A stretch of DNA of 64,000 bases from Symbiodinium natans (Eukaryota; Sar; Dinophyceae; Suessiales; Symbiodiniaceae). Positions within the stretch are counted from its first letter, which is position 1. Every line of letters begins with the position of its first letter. Made by a program: the position numbers and the translations under genes. Below the pieces are notes generated by a model, which saw only the letters and a list, made by a program, of their open reading frames with translations, had not been told where the DNA came from and searched no databases. The stretch covers positions 495,167-559,166 of the forward strand of contig CAJNDS010002219.1 of assembly GCA_905221605.1 (NCBI GenBank), given 5' to 3'. Below, in pieces: positions 47,797 to 59,103 of the stretch.

Positions 47797-47871
47797 CCGA
47801 AACCCTAAACCCCAAACCTAACACCCTTAAAACCCAAAACCCAAAACCCTAAACCTTAAACCCTAAACCCT

Positions 47872-47944
47872 ACGGGAGGACCGCAACTTTGCCTCCATCT
47901 CGGACTTCGATGCACATGTCGCAGACCTCCTGGCCGCAGCCTGA
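47872..47944 (+). CDS. Terminal exon of a plus-strand gene
   Basis: After CTACGGGAG the frame reads DRNFASISDFDAHVADLLAA and ends A-stop (TGA 47942-47944). Directly preceded by CCCTAAA repeats. D-F-x-x-H-x-x-x-L-L at a C-terminus would fit ATP-grasp kinases of the ITPK type, but this is only suggestive. Confidence 0.5.
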
Positions 47945-48110
47945 GCCCAGCCCAGGGGCTGGAACCATGTTCTACATGTTCCAAGAGTCTAGGGTTTAGG
48001 GTTTAGGGTTGGCAGGGCTATAAAGGGTCCGAAGGTTGTGGTGTTGAGGTTGTTTCAGGGTGCAAAGCTGGTTGATGTTCAGCACTCTTGGTCTTGTGCT
48101 TAGCATTTTG

Positions 48111-48270
48111 TAAGCCCTAAGCCCTAAGCCCTAAGCCCTAAGCCCTAAGCCCTAAGCCCTAAGCCCTAAGCCCTAAGCCCTAAGCCCTAAGCCCTAAGCC
48201 CTAAGCCCTAAGCCCTAAGCCCTAAGCCCTAAGCCTAAGCCCTAAGCCCTAAGCCCTAAACCCTAAACCC
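48111..48270. repeat. Homogeneous CCCTAAG (CTTAGGG) variant array
   Basis: About 21 consecutive CCCTAAG units with one deletion, then normal CCCTAAA. Elsewhere CCCTAAG is only an occasional variant. Confidence 0.95.
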
Positions 48271-48321
48271 TAATCCCTCAACCCTAAACCCGAAACCCTC
48301 TGGGCCCCTTGCCCTTCCAAG

Positions 48322-48396
48322 GATTCCGCTCCTCGAGTCGGGGCCGCGCTTGCCTGATCGATTGAAAAGAGCCGATGAGGAACCACTGCTTATAGG
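48322..48396 (+). CDS. Probable exon with telomere-array donor
   Basis: Acceptor CTTCCAAG, frame IPLLESGPRLPDRLKRADEE, then PLLIG. The donor TATAGG|GTTTAGGG falls at the start of a TTTAGGG run. Confidence 0.4.
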
Positions 48397-48567
48397 GTTT
48401 AGGGGGTTTAGGGTTCAGGGGTTAGGATTTAGGGTTTAGGGGTTTAGGGTTTAGGGTTCAAAGTTTAGTGTTGAGGGTGCATAACCTTGGGTTTGGGGGA
48501 TGTCTTGTGGTATTCGGGAGCTCCACGGCATCTCAACCAAAAGGACCCCCCCCCCCCCCCTTAATAT

Positions 48568-48690
48568 CAGGTCACTGGAAAAGATCAGGAAGCTCACAGT
48601 CCAAGGAGGGTGGTTCTCTCTCTCATGCATAGAACCGGATGGCAAGCTTGGGAATCTGGAGCGTTGCCTCAACCCCAATCGTTTTCACCG
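48568..48690 (+). CDS. Probable exon, unknown gene
   Basis: Acceptor AATATCAG, frame SLEKIRKLTVQGGWFSLSCI, then EPDGKLGNLERCLNPNRFH. The C19 run upstream (48547-48565) supplies an odd tract before the acceptor. Confidence 0.4.
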
Positions 48691-48961
48691 TTTCCATGGG
48701 TGTTGCTTGCCCTTTAGCTGCTGACACACACACGGAAGCTTTTCCTTCTGCCCTTCCGCGTCCAGCGTGGACCGCCTTAACGCGAAAGGCTCAACTTCCC
48801 AGGATCCCAGTCGTGTGGGAGGGCACCTTCGCTTCTGTACATTTTGCTTGTCAGCAGCTGTGTTCCCCGGGCGTCAAAGCTGCGCCCCGAAAGCCAGGGA
48901 CCTGACAAGCGCTGAAGAAAGGCCGAGCCTGCCTCACCTTTGTTCCACCTGCCGGGGCAAA

Positions 48962-49029
48962 ATGCTGCAGCTTCTGATGTTGCTGTTGCAGCTAGCAGCC
49001 ACTGCCGGGTGTTTCCTCGTGCAACGGTG
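48962..49029 (+). CDS. Signal-peptide exon of a secreted-protein gene
   Basis: ATG at 48962 gives MLQLLMLLLQLAATAGCFLV then QR and the donor CAACG|GTGATAAG. A short hydrophobic core ending A-T-A-G-C is a typical signal peptide. Downstream candidates: 49057 onward (GTFLPCIGPMWHSLECPGSS, Cys-containing) and 49230-49430 (NASFICKFFGTGTTLEPGSG). Joins were not phase-proven. Confidence 0.5.
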
Positions 49030-49448
49030 ATAAGATATGGTAGCCCGTAGCCAAGGAACATTCTTACCTTGCATAGGTCCCATGTGGCATTCACTTGAGT
49101 GTCCAGGGAGTTCAGGCACTGTGTGTGTGATTCCGCAGACTCACGATGGCCAAAAAAAGGGAGGTCTGTGTAGATTCCCACACAGCGTCGAGAGGGAGTC
49201 GTTAAGATGCGTTGCAGCGGAGTGCAGTCTCGAAGAATGCGAGTTTCATCTGCAAGTTCTTTGGAACAGGAACCACACTTGAACCGGGCTCCGGCATGTT
49301 CGGAAACCCTTCTCCAAATTCAAGCACCCGAAAAAGCCCGGTGTGTGTGCGGTCTCCGATGTTGACTCCGTGGGGAAGATCTGAAGCACTGACCCCAAGC
49401 TTCTCCACTCTACATGCCCCTATGCCCTAAACCCGGCTGACTCCAAGT

Positions 49449-49546
49449 ACTCAAGTCCGAAGACCCGCGCGAGGTGATTGGCAGTGCTGCGGCGCGATTT
49501 CAGGCCATTCGAGAGGCCCCGCTGCTTCGGAGTCGTCGATGATGCT
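49449..49546 (+). CDS. Probable exon, unknown gene
   Basis: The frame reads LQVLKSEDPREVIGSAAARF, then QAIREAPLLRSRR and TGA. Helical composition and good codon bias. A GC donor is possible at TTTCAG|GCC. Confidence 0.45.
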
Positions 49547-49787
49547 GTTGTTGTTTACTTTTGTGGTCGGGTCGCACTGTAGGTGTTGAAGGTTCGGGTT
49601 CAATTAGGGTCTGCTGTTTTTGGCAGCGTTTGGGTCTGGTGCCTGTGAGCCTGAGAAACAGTACACAGGTACCCAAAACCCAAAACCCCTCAACCTTAAA
49701 CCCTAGACCCCGAACATGCTTAGGCAGATGACGTCCCTTCCCCTTTCTCTCTCTCTCCCTTTTGCCTCCTGTTCTCCCACCCTTCAG

Positions 49788-49880
49788 GCTCTAGTTCTTC
49801 TTGCTCAGCCCTCAAAAAAAGGCATCCAGAGGAACCTTCAAACAGCTCTCCGACAGTAACCCTGAGCGGAGAACCTACGC
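49788..49880 (+). CDS. Probable exon after a strong polypyrimidine acceptor
   Basis: A 50-bp C/T-rich tract ends CACCCTTCAG; the frame then reads GSSSSCSALKKRHPEEPSNS, then SPTVTLSGEPTLG. The opposite strand is also open, so strand is inferred from the acceptor. Confidence 0.4.
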
Positions 49881-49911
49881 TTGGAACCCTAGGCCCTAAA
49901 CACAAAACCCT

Positions 49912-50038
49912 AAGCACTAAACCCTAAACCCTAAACCCTAAACCCTAAACCCTAAACCCTAAACCCTAAACCCTAAACCCTAAACCCTAAACCCTAAACC
50001 CTAAACCCTAAACCCTAAACCCTAAACCCTAAACCCTG
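49912..50038. repeat. CCCTAAA array, perfect
   Basis: About 18 perfect CCCTAAA units. Confidence 0.98.
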
Positions 50039-50096
50039 CCTTGGCCGGAAGGCGCGGAAGAGCGGCTCCTTAACCGTGGTGGGTCAGGAGCCTAGT

Positions 50097-50207
50097 GCCC
50101 TTACAAAAAGGGGAGGTGAAGGGTTTAGGGTTTAGGGTTTGGGGCTTGGGGTTTAGGGTTTAGGGTTTAGGGTTTAGGGGTACCCTTACAAAAAAGGGGA
50201 GGTGAAG
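50097..50207. repeat. TTTAGGG array flanked by 25-bp direct repeats
   Basis: GCCCTTACAAAAAGGGGAGG-TGAAG (50097-50121) and TACCCTTACAAAAAAGGGGA-GGTGAAG (50181-50207) bracket about 60 bp of TTTAGGG/TTTGGGG. Confidence 0.9.
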
Positions 50208-50402
50208 CAGGAGTAGCGGGGTTGGAGTCTTTGGGGCCGTTTGGGGTCAGCCGATTCTTGCGGTTTCGGCTTTAGGGTGTCCGTCTTCGGGCCGCCTTTT
50301 GTTTAGGGTTTAGGGTTAAGGGTTTAAGGTTTAGGGTTTAGGGTCTTGGCTAGGCACTCAGGGGGAGTTTTTGGAGATTTGGCTCGGGGTTGTGGGGTTA
50401 AG

Positions 50403-50534
50403 AAAATCTTAAGGAGCATCGGTCCTCGTAAGGGCCGCACGAGATGTTCGGAGCGTGGCGTGAAGGATTGGGAGCTGCCAAGACGCCAGGAGGCCCTTCA
50501 GCCCAACGTTCCTCGAAACTCCTCACAAGTCTAA
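50403..50534 (+). CDS. Possible terminal exon, unknown
   Basis: The frame reads KKILRSIGPRKGRTRCSERG, then VKDWELPRRQEALQPNVP and ends TAA 50532-50534. Another open piece at 50613-50806 (MLFGLFGRSPRSSRRPEPCA) follows. Both basic; moderate coding look. Confidence 0.35.
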   Translation, partial: KILRSIGPRKGRTRCSERGVKDWELPRRQEALQPNVPRNSSQV

Positions 50535-51080
50535 GCAGCCCTAAGCCCTGCGTCCGGAGTTCCGAGCCTTGAGCTTACCCTTGCACCTATTCACCCGAAC
50601 TAGTACCGTGTCGTGCTGACCTTTAAGTGGCGAAGAGCCTCCAAGCTAAGTCTTCTTGGGGTCGTAGAGTCCCAAGCAGACCGGACCATGCTGTTTGGTC
50701 TTTTCGGTAGATCCCCGCGGAGTTCGAGGCGTCCTGAACCGTGTGCACAGTGCGTCAGACCAATACCGGCCAATACCGTAGCACATTCCAAAGGCTGTTT
50801 CAGGGTTTAGGGTTTAGGGTTTATCAGGTTCTTTAGATTCTTGGCTGCCTTTGCTGGTCCGATCAGGGCCTGTAGGAAGCTTTAGACGAGGTGTTTAAAA
50901 GGTTCCAAAACCCAAAACCCAAAACCCCAACCCCAAGCCCTAAACCCTAAACCCTAAACCCTAAAACCCTAAAACTCTAAAACCCTAAATTTAAAACCCT
51001 AAACCCTAAAACTAAAACCCTGAACCCTACACCCCAACCACCTCGACTGCCCTACGCCCCAAACGATGTTCTTTTCTCAA

Positions 51081-51359
51081 CTTACTGTTGGTTCGTAGGG
51101 AATGAGAGAATGAGGTACCCTATATCCCCCTATATATACCCTTGAAGGGATTATTTATAGGGTGCCCAACCCTAAACCCTAAACCCTAAACCCTAAACCC
51201 TAAACCCTAAACCCTAAACCCTAGACCCTAAGCCCTAAACCCGAAACCCTAAACCCTAAACCCGAAACCCTAAACCCTAAACCCTAACCCCTAAACCCTA
51301 AACCCTAAACCCTAAACTCTAAATCTCATTCCCTCATTCCCTACTAACCAACAGTAAGG
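51081..51359. mobile_element. TIR element carrying a telomere-like array as cargo
   Basis: Left CTTACTGTTGGTTCGTAGGG and right CCCTACTAACCAACAGTAAG are inverted repeats that extend through GAATGAGNGAATGAG for about 35 bp with few mismatches. Between them are a short hairpin (GGTACCCTATATCCCCCTAT) and about 140 bp of CCCTAAA/CCCGAAA. No target duplication was obvious. A solo relative (TAGGGAATGAGGGGAATGAG) is at 23430. Confidence 0.8.
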
Positions 51360-51439
51360 CCAGCACAGCGCCGCGAATCTCCGCACTGAGCCTGGGCGCC
51401 GACTCCGTGCCACGAGCTCGGAGAGGGCTTTCCAATCAG

Positions 51440-51562
51440 TTTAGGGTTTAGGGTTTGGGGTTTGGGGTTTAGCGTTTAGGGTTTAGGGTTTGAGGTTTAG
51501 GGTTGAGGGTTTAGGGTTGAGGGTTTAGGGTTGAGGGTTGAGGCTTGAGGGTTGAGGGTTTA
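51440..51562. repeat. TTTAGGG / TTGAGGG array
   Basis: About 17 units, the right half with TTGAGGG variants. Confidence 0.9.
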
Positions 51563-51599
51563 GTGGGTGGCTCCAGACTAGGTTTCAGGGTGTAGATTT

Positions 51600-51667
51600 G
51601 GGATGTGCCCCCCCATACTAACCGTCCTTAATGGGGATGGTCCCTGTTAAGGACTGTTAGCCTAAGA
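51600..51667. repeat. Family B element, 3' truncated
   Basis: GGGATGTGCCCCCCCATACT, then CCGTCCTTAATGGGGATGG and CTGTTAAGGACTGTTAGCCT; the final GGGGGAACATCCC is missing and a coding-like frame begins a few bases later. Confidence 0.75.
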
Positions 51668-51673
51668 AAAAGC

Positions 51674-51800
51674 CACTATTTCTACTGCCACGAAGCACGT
51701 CTGGAACTGCTGACCTTGCAACCCATAAGAACGGAGACCGATGATGATGAGAAGAATCACTCCTCCAAAGCATCAAACGTACTTGTCTCTATTTCCAGAG
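51674..51800 (+). CDS. Probable exon, unknown gene
   Basis: The frame reads HYFYCHEARLELLTLQPIRT, then ETDDDEKNHSSKASNVLVSI. Acidic Asp cluster. The upstream acceptor GCCTAAG is the truncated end of the family B element. Confidence 0.4.
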
Positions 51801-51904
51801 TCATAAACCCCCAACCCTGAACCCTCCACACCAAACCTAAACCCTGAACCCTGAACCCGAATCCCCGAACCCTAAACCCTAAACCCTAAACCCTACCACG
51901 AGTC

Positions 51905-52012
51905 CTATCAGATTCTACGACAGACGGCCATTTTGGGGGTAGAACGCTTGAGGTGATGCTGGAGCAGTTTCCCTTGCCGTTGCTCCGCCCCCTGTGGATT
52001 GTGGAATTTTGA
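51905..52012 (+). CDS. Probable terminal exon of a plus-strand gene
   Basis: The frame reads RVLSDSTTDGHFGGRTLEVM, then LEQFPLPLLRPLWIVEF and TGA 52010-52012. Follows CCCTAAA repeats. Probably the same gene as the 51674 exon. Confidence 0.45.
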   Translation, partial: LSDSTTDGHFGGRTLEVMLEQFPLPLLRPLWIVEF

Positions 52013-52492
52013 GACTTCTTCGGGGCTTGAGCACACTGAACCAAACCCTAAACCCTAAACCCGAAACCCTACACCCTAAACGCGGTTGAGATTTCTAAAT
52101 CATGCAATGTAAGGAGCGAAGGACTGAAAGAGGGCGAGCTATGATGCACGCGAACCCCGTTTCAGGGTTTGAGGTTTGCGGCCCCCTGAACCCTAAACTA
52201 AACCCTAAACCCTAAACAGTGAACAGTAAAGACTAGACGCTAAACCCTAAACCCTAAACCCTAAACCCTAAACCCTAAAGCCAGGACCCTAACTCCTGAA
52301 CCCACATCCTGAACCCCCCCAGTCTTGTTTCCTTGGGGGGGCTCCCATGGGCTGCAGGGGTTTCAGGTTTAGGGCTTGGAGTTTAGGGTTTAGGGTTTAG
52401 GGCTTAGAGTTTCCTTCACTGAGCTTTCAAAGCCATGCGGTGTGCGGTTTACAGACGACCCGGGGATGGTCTGGCGTAACTAACTTTTGCAG

Positions 52493-54216
52493 TGTATGCG
52501 GGCACTCATCGCGTGCATCTCGGTAGGGGGGCCCCCCAGGTTCACCCCCCTCCCAAACTCTCAGCCTAAAGCCTAAACCCTAAACCCTGAGCCCTGAACC
52601 CTAAACCCTAAACCCTCCACTCTAAACCCTAAACCCTCCACCCTAAACCCGAAACCCTCAACCCTAAACCCTAAACCCTAGACCTTCGTTGTTTGGGGGC
52701 GTCTAGGGTTCAGCTGCCCCGAAGCCCTGGCATGTATCCACTCGGCGTCCTCCTCACTCAGGCAGTTTTTGCAAGCGCGCCACCCCTTCAAGGGGTTAAG
52801 GCTCGCACCCCTAAGGTTGTATTGGCTTAAGGATCTTTACCATAAACCCTAAACCCTAAACCCTAAACCCAAAACCCAAGGGTGCAACCTTAAGGGTCCA
52901 AGGTACCACGCCTAGAACCCCTGGCTTGACACCCAGGATAGAAGTGGACAACTTCATCGGCATCATCCAGTTCATGATGCCGATGTTCCTGGTTCTGGGG
53001 TCCCGCCCTTATCGCTTTGGGAATGGGTGTGCTTCCGATTCCGACTGCCAGGGTTTAGGGTTTAGGGTTAGGGTTTCGGGTTTAGGGTTTAGGGTTTAGG
53101 CTTTAGGCTTTAGGCTTTAGGCTTTAGGGTTTAGGGTTTAGGGTTTGGGGAAACTTGCAATCAACAATCCTGGGCTAGGGCTTGGCCCCCTCCACCCCCC
53201 CCTCTAAGCTCCCGAACTCCGAAAAAACCTCCTGAGCGGAGCCTAGGCCGATGCCCCAAGCGCCCGGAAGTCACGGAACCGATTCAAGCGCTTTCTGACC
53301 GACGGCTAGTATCCGGGAAGGTGGGTTCGAGCCTCCTCAGCCAGTGATATGGGGGTTGACGAAAATCAGGGACCCCCAAATTGCAGGATCCCCTCATAAT
53401 GAGGACCCCAAGAAGGGTACCCCCCTTAATTTCTGAAACCCCAGAACCAGCTTCGAGACCTCTGAGGTGGATCTATGCCGTGTCCCTAATGGTGCGCGAG
53501 ATCGTCTACGAGAAGCAGGCCCGAGTACTATAGGGGTCGGAACAATTACTAGCAGTATTCCCTTATGGCCCCTATATAATTGTACTATAATAGCCCCCAA
53601 AACCCTGTTCTAATTATTCAGGCCGCTATGGTGGGGATTCGGGAGGGCCGCTGTCGCAATGTCTTGGCACACACTTGAAACTCGCGGAGGCGGTGCTTTC
53701 AGGGATTGCCTAAAGACCTAAACCTGAAGGACCCTCAACCCTAAACCCTAAACCCTAAACCCTAAACCCTAAACCCTAAACCCGAAACCCTAAACCCTAA
53801 ACCCTAAACCCTAGACCCTAGACCCCAGACCCCAGACCCCAGACCCTAGACCCTAAGACCCTAAGACCCTAGGCCCTAAACCCGAGCCGTGAACCTCTCG
53901 GAACCGGAGAGAGGAGCACCTGCGCGACGTGATGCGGATCCAGGGCCTGAAGACCTGGGCCCTTCGGCCCGAGTTCTAAGGCTTCGTAGGGTTTAGGGTT
54001 TAGGGTTTAGGGTTTAGGGTGGAGGGTTTAGGGTTTAGGGTTTAGGGTTTAGGGTTTAGGGGAACACCCAAACGTCGGGACCCGTGTGGTCGTTTGTAGG
54101 GGATTTTGAAGGGCTCCGAGAGGGATTTGGGCTTGGGGAAGCGGACAAAAAGGGGAGCTCCTCAGCTGTCGAAGCTTGAGAGAGCAGTTTGTTTTTTTTT
54201 TTGTTTGTCTGGGGGC

Positions 54217-54247
<31 letters not shown>

Positions 54248-57200
54248 GCTGTCCTGGCATGTTTTTGCTTGGATTAGAGGTGGGCGCGCTGCTTTTCTTT
54301 TCCTTGCCGAACCCCTTGGCCCGAGGCGTGTGCAATGCAGCAAAGGTGAGGGCTCGGTGTGCTAATCGTAAGTTGAAGAGTTCTTGTCGTGGAGTGCAAG
54401 CGGGGGGGAAGCCATCAAGGTGAAAGCAGTTATCAATGCGACAGTGGCCATGTGTCGAAGACGTAAGCTTCCATGCAACAGATCAACTTCTAGACGCTGC
54501 CAATCCCCGACAGTGCTATTTGCGTCAAGTGCAAATTGAAGTGCAACACATGTGAAAAAAACGAGTCACACAAACGGAGTTAACACATCACCGTTTACCG
54601 TTGTAGTATGAAAGATGAGAAGGCCACTTTCGCAGCTGAAGATAAGCACATGTACGACATACAAGAACATGAGGAGGGCAATAACCAGAAAACAACCTCA
54701 CACAGACAGTCTCACACATATGTCTGGCAATGTGAAGTTGGTGCCCATTTCTAACCTACGATAAAGATGCTGAATATAGCAAGCTTCACAGTGAAATCAG
54801 ATGAGCATCGGACAAAACCTCTGGAAGAGGTAGCCATGGTTAGAGGAATCATATGCAATTGACAAGTCTGCTCTAGCACGAGAATCGATGGGGGCCGACC
54901 CATATACTGTTTTGCTGCATGTCAAGGATCTGAAACAAATATGAATATTAGATAAAGTAATTTCATGATTTGTTAATTGTTAGTGACGAAGATGCAGCCT
55001 CAATTAGACAACATGCTAACGTCTAGGGGGAGAGCAACCAGAACAAGCCAGAGAAAAACCAAAACAACGCCGTTGCTAAACTGTATCGGAGCATGCGCTC
55101 ACAAGCATAACATAAGACGCAGCTTGCGTTATCAGTTTGTTGTTGTTGCATACGCTTCCATAGGTCCTAGGTTGCGCCCAGGTCTACTGGCTGAGCTGGT
55201 TCATGTCCGCGTGGGCCTCGGTTGCCCTCGTCTGGGGGGCTGATGACGGTCACCGTTTCGCAGGGTTCTGTGGCGGGGAGCCCTAAACTACTAAACCCAA
55301 GCACCGGTTGAATGAAGCAAGTTGAAGGTTGTGTGTCGCTGTGAACATATCTTGACCCAATAGTGCTCTTCAAGCCGCCGAAAGGAGTGTGAGTGCTTCA
55401 AGTGCTGAGGGTTTAGGGTTTAGGGTTTAGGGATTAGGGTTTAGGGTTTAGGGTTGCTCCCGAAGCATCCTAAACTTGAGACCTGAACCAAGAGCCCAGC
55501 TCTCAGCTTTGATCCTCGGTTCTTGCAACCTTCTCAAACTCCCTGTGACATCAAGTACCCGACCCACGACGCCCATATCTTGGGATGTTTCCCCTTATTC
55601 TAACAGTTCATAGGGATGAAAACTTGGGGGGCGGGGGGTACTATAATCCCTAGTTAAGGAGCGGTGAGTAGAAGGGGGGGGAACATTCCAACCCCTCCCC
55701 GGGAACACTTTTCCAGCCTCTAGATGCCCCTCGCAGGGCATGGCACAGCTGACGGGCCTCGTGGTCATCCTCACCATGCTGCTAAGCCTGGGTGCAGCCG
55801 TGAGCCCCAGGGTACCTGAAGCCAAGGGGTTTGCGTTTAGGGGTTTAGGGTTGTTACGGTTTTTTTAAGGGTTGTTAGGGTTTAGGGTTTAGGGTTGAAG
55901 ATTTGGGGTTGTTGTTAGGGTTCGGTTTGTGGCTGGCTGTTGCCAAAGTCCTGAAGATCATCGAGCCCCTAGAAACCCGGAATCCTTACATCCTTGCACC
56001 CTGGCCTAGGACCCCCCCCCCTCTCTCTCTCCCCCCAAAAAAAACACAAGCAAAGAGCCGTCTTGCTGCACCTCTTTTTCCCCCCTTGAGGTCCTGGAGC
56101 ACAGCGACTTCTCCGTGCTGTTCGTCTTCTACTGGGTCTACTCTGTCTCGCGCGCGCCTCGCGGGGACTCCGTGATAGAAAAATGGTCCTACGTGCTGGG
56201 TGTTTTAGGGCCAGGGAAGTGAGATTTCGGTCTCAGAGACTTCGGGGCAAGTTAAGTACCCCGATACCAACTGTAAGACTGAGGGTTCATTTATACATTT
56301 TTTCCAGCCTTTAAGCCTGTCAGCCTTCGATCTTGAAATGTGAGACGAAGCTCCAAGAAGGTAACTGCCAGGCCATTCTTCTGGCGAAGCCTCGAACTCT
56401 GAGACTCGAAACCTCCCAAAACCCCCGAGGTCCTTGGGGGCAAAAAGAAAACGACCTTTAAGCTTGGACCCAGGACACCCCGGGGCGCGAAAAAAGCGCC
56501 CCTGACGTGCCTCTTGCGCCGTCGCCACCCCTGCAAGAGAGAAACACCCCAGGCTGAACTTGATGTCTCCGTCAGAGAGCCCGTGCTCCCTTCTGGTACA
56601 GCTCCTTCCTTTGCGGCCCTTTTGTTGCTTTTTTGGGGGTACGCGAAGCGGAAGGAAGGAAGAGAGAGGGAGAGAGGGGAGAGGGAGCTCTGGCAGCGAT
56701 CTTTCGGTCCTGGGCCGAGGAGGTCTGAAGTTGCAAAGCCCATCGTAGCCCAGGAGATAGGGTTTTCCAGGGTATGTGTAATTCAGCCGAGACCTATGAA
56801 TCCAGATGGAGTACAGTCCGAGGACCGTGTCCTTCGCCATGTTCATCTCCTCCTTCTTTTCGCGCGCCAAGGTGGGGGAAGGGTTGGATACATTCTGCAA
56901 GATCCCGCGCCTTCAATCCGATAATCCCAAACCCCTAACGGCCCTCAGCTGGACCTGACCAGACCCCTACACGCCAAAACCCCTAAACGCCTAAACCCCT
57001 ACACCGCTAAACCCCTGAACCCCTAAAGCCCTAAACCCCTAAACCCCTAAACCCCTGAACCCCTAACACCCTAAAGCCCTAAAGCCCTAGAGCCCTAAAG
57101 CCCTAAACCCCTAATCCTCTCTTGCCTGTGTTCGGGGGGCTAGTCTATGAGCCTATGGGGGGTGGGTTACGAAAGCCGGGGGTTCTAGATCAAACGGATT

Positions 57201-59058
57201 CCCGAAACTGGGTTCTCATATTCAAGGACTCTCCCATTAAGTGAGCATTACAAGGAATGCTATCAACCTTTGCTTCTATATATGTATATATATATATGTA
57301 TACATATATATGTATATATATATATGTATGTATATGTATATGTTGTTTTCTGTACCTAGCTTAGGTGCCTTAGCAGAAGCCCAGCAACGGCATCTTTGCC
57401 ACAAAGGTGGCTGCGGCGTTTGCTGGGCTCATCTACTGGCCGGCGCCCCATGGTAGGCTCCTTGCAGCTGCGTGTTCCATCCGACCACTAAGCCCTAGAC
57501 ATCCCTAAGCCAGTAAGCGCGGCCATGCTTCTGAGACCGTGCCAGAGTCGAGTTTCACCCCTATTCTGGTTTTTGGTACTGCTTCACCAGCTCACTGCGA
57601 TTTTTGTGGCCGGCTCTTGTAAAGGCCCTGAATCTCGCATCCTTTCAATCGACACAGCGGTGTCTTAGTCCTCAAAGGGGCAGACGCTCGCCTCGTAGAG
57701 GGCAGCCACTGAATTGCAGCTTCCCCCTTAAAACGCCTTGTAGCCTTGAGCCTTAAGCCCTCAAGGCCAGGGGGTGGCAGTGAAAACTGGAGGGCCTGAA
57801 TGGCAGATTGAAGGATAGATCCATTCAGTTGAGGGTTTTGGGTTTGGGGTTTGGGGTTTAGGGTTTAGGGTTTAGGGTTCGGGGTTTAGGGTTTAGCTTT
57901 CCAGCCACTTCTGAATCCGAGGATGGCTTACATGCCGCGAGCTCAGACTCTTCGGGCTGCACCCCGAAGACAGGAGCGGCCCCCAAACCCGAAACCCCAA
58001 CCCCAACACCCCAACCCTGCAAAGCCTGAACCCCCAAAACCCCAAACTCTAAACCCGAAACCCTAAACCCTAAACCCCAAACCCTCAAACCCTAAACCCT
58101 AACTCCCAAACCCTAAGTTCGTTTCAAAGTGGAAGTCCCCAAAGCCCTGCCGGTCCGCCCACGAAGCCTCCAGTCCTGCAGCAAGCCGAAGGGTTCATGG
58201 GGTTGGGGGTTCTTGAGTTTTTGGGGTTTGGTGTTTTGGTGTTTTGGTGTTTTGGTGTTTTGGTGTTTCGGGGTGTGGGGTTTAGGGTTTGGGGTTTGGG
58301 GTTTGGGGTTTTGGGGTTTTGGGGTTTTGGGGTTTTGGGGTTTTGGGGTTTTGGGGTTAGGGGTTTAGGGCTTTAGGGTTTAGGGTTTAGTAGAGGTCTG
58401 CGAGCCCTTGAGGGTAGGCTTTAGGGGCTTCAGGGGCTGTAGGGGTTTTTGGGGTTGTAGGGGTTTTAGGGGTTAAGGGGTTTAAGGGGTTTAAGGGCTT
58501 TGGTGTTTCGGGTTTGGGGTCCAGGGTTTTGGGGCACCCCCGGCAGGCCATATGCGCTCTACCAGGCCTATGAGGTGCAGGGCTTAGAGCACATGCAACG
58601 CAACGAAGGCGCTGAGGCCTAAAAGGCCCAACGCGCCTGGAGCCTCTGGAAGTTTCAAGGTTAGGGTTTAGGGTTTAGGGTTTAGGGTCTAGGGTTAGGG
58701 TTTTTAGTCTGTTTGGTAGGGTCAGTGGTCAGCGAAGGTTATAATAGGGGGTACCTGACTTAGAGAGCCCTACTTAGAACTACCCATGAACCCTCGAGTA
58801 ATCCGCGTGTGACGGCCGGGAGTGGCCTTTGTGTCCGGAAGTCCCGTTCCGAACCCCCAAGTCTTGTAGCTTCGGGATCTCCAGTTTTCTACGTTGAGTT
58901 AGTCAGGGCCTGACGCGCAGGGAATCTGAGTTGGGCCAGGTCACAGCCCTCTTGCACAGATGTGCTACATTCCCCTACTATGTTCCCCCCCTCTCTCCCT
59001 CTCTCTCCCTCTTTCTCCCTCTTTCTCCCTCTTTCTCCCTCTTTCTCCCTCTTTCTCC

Positions 59059-59103
<45 letters not shown>

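Noticed and set aside
47066-47824. 252-aa minus-strand ORF
   Set aside because: Its N-terminus is translated telomere-like repeat, and it is antisense to several better plus-strand exons.
51925-51940. Match GGCCATTTTGG to part of the dinoflagellate spliced leader
   Set aside because: Lies inside a good coding frame and matches only about ten bases; likely chance.
56205-56900. 231-aa minus-strand ORF
   Set aside because: Antisense to an ABC-A exon and its intron, no motif, low-complexity Arg/Ser/Pro composition. It could be reconsidered if antisense transcripts exist.
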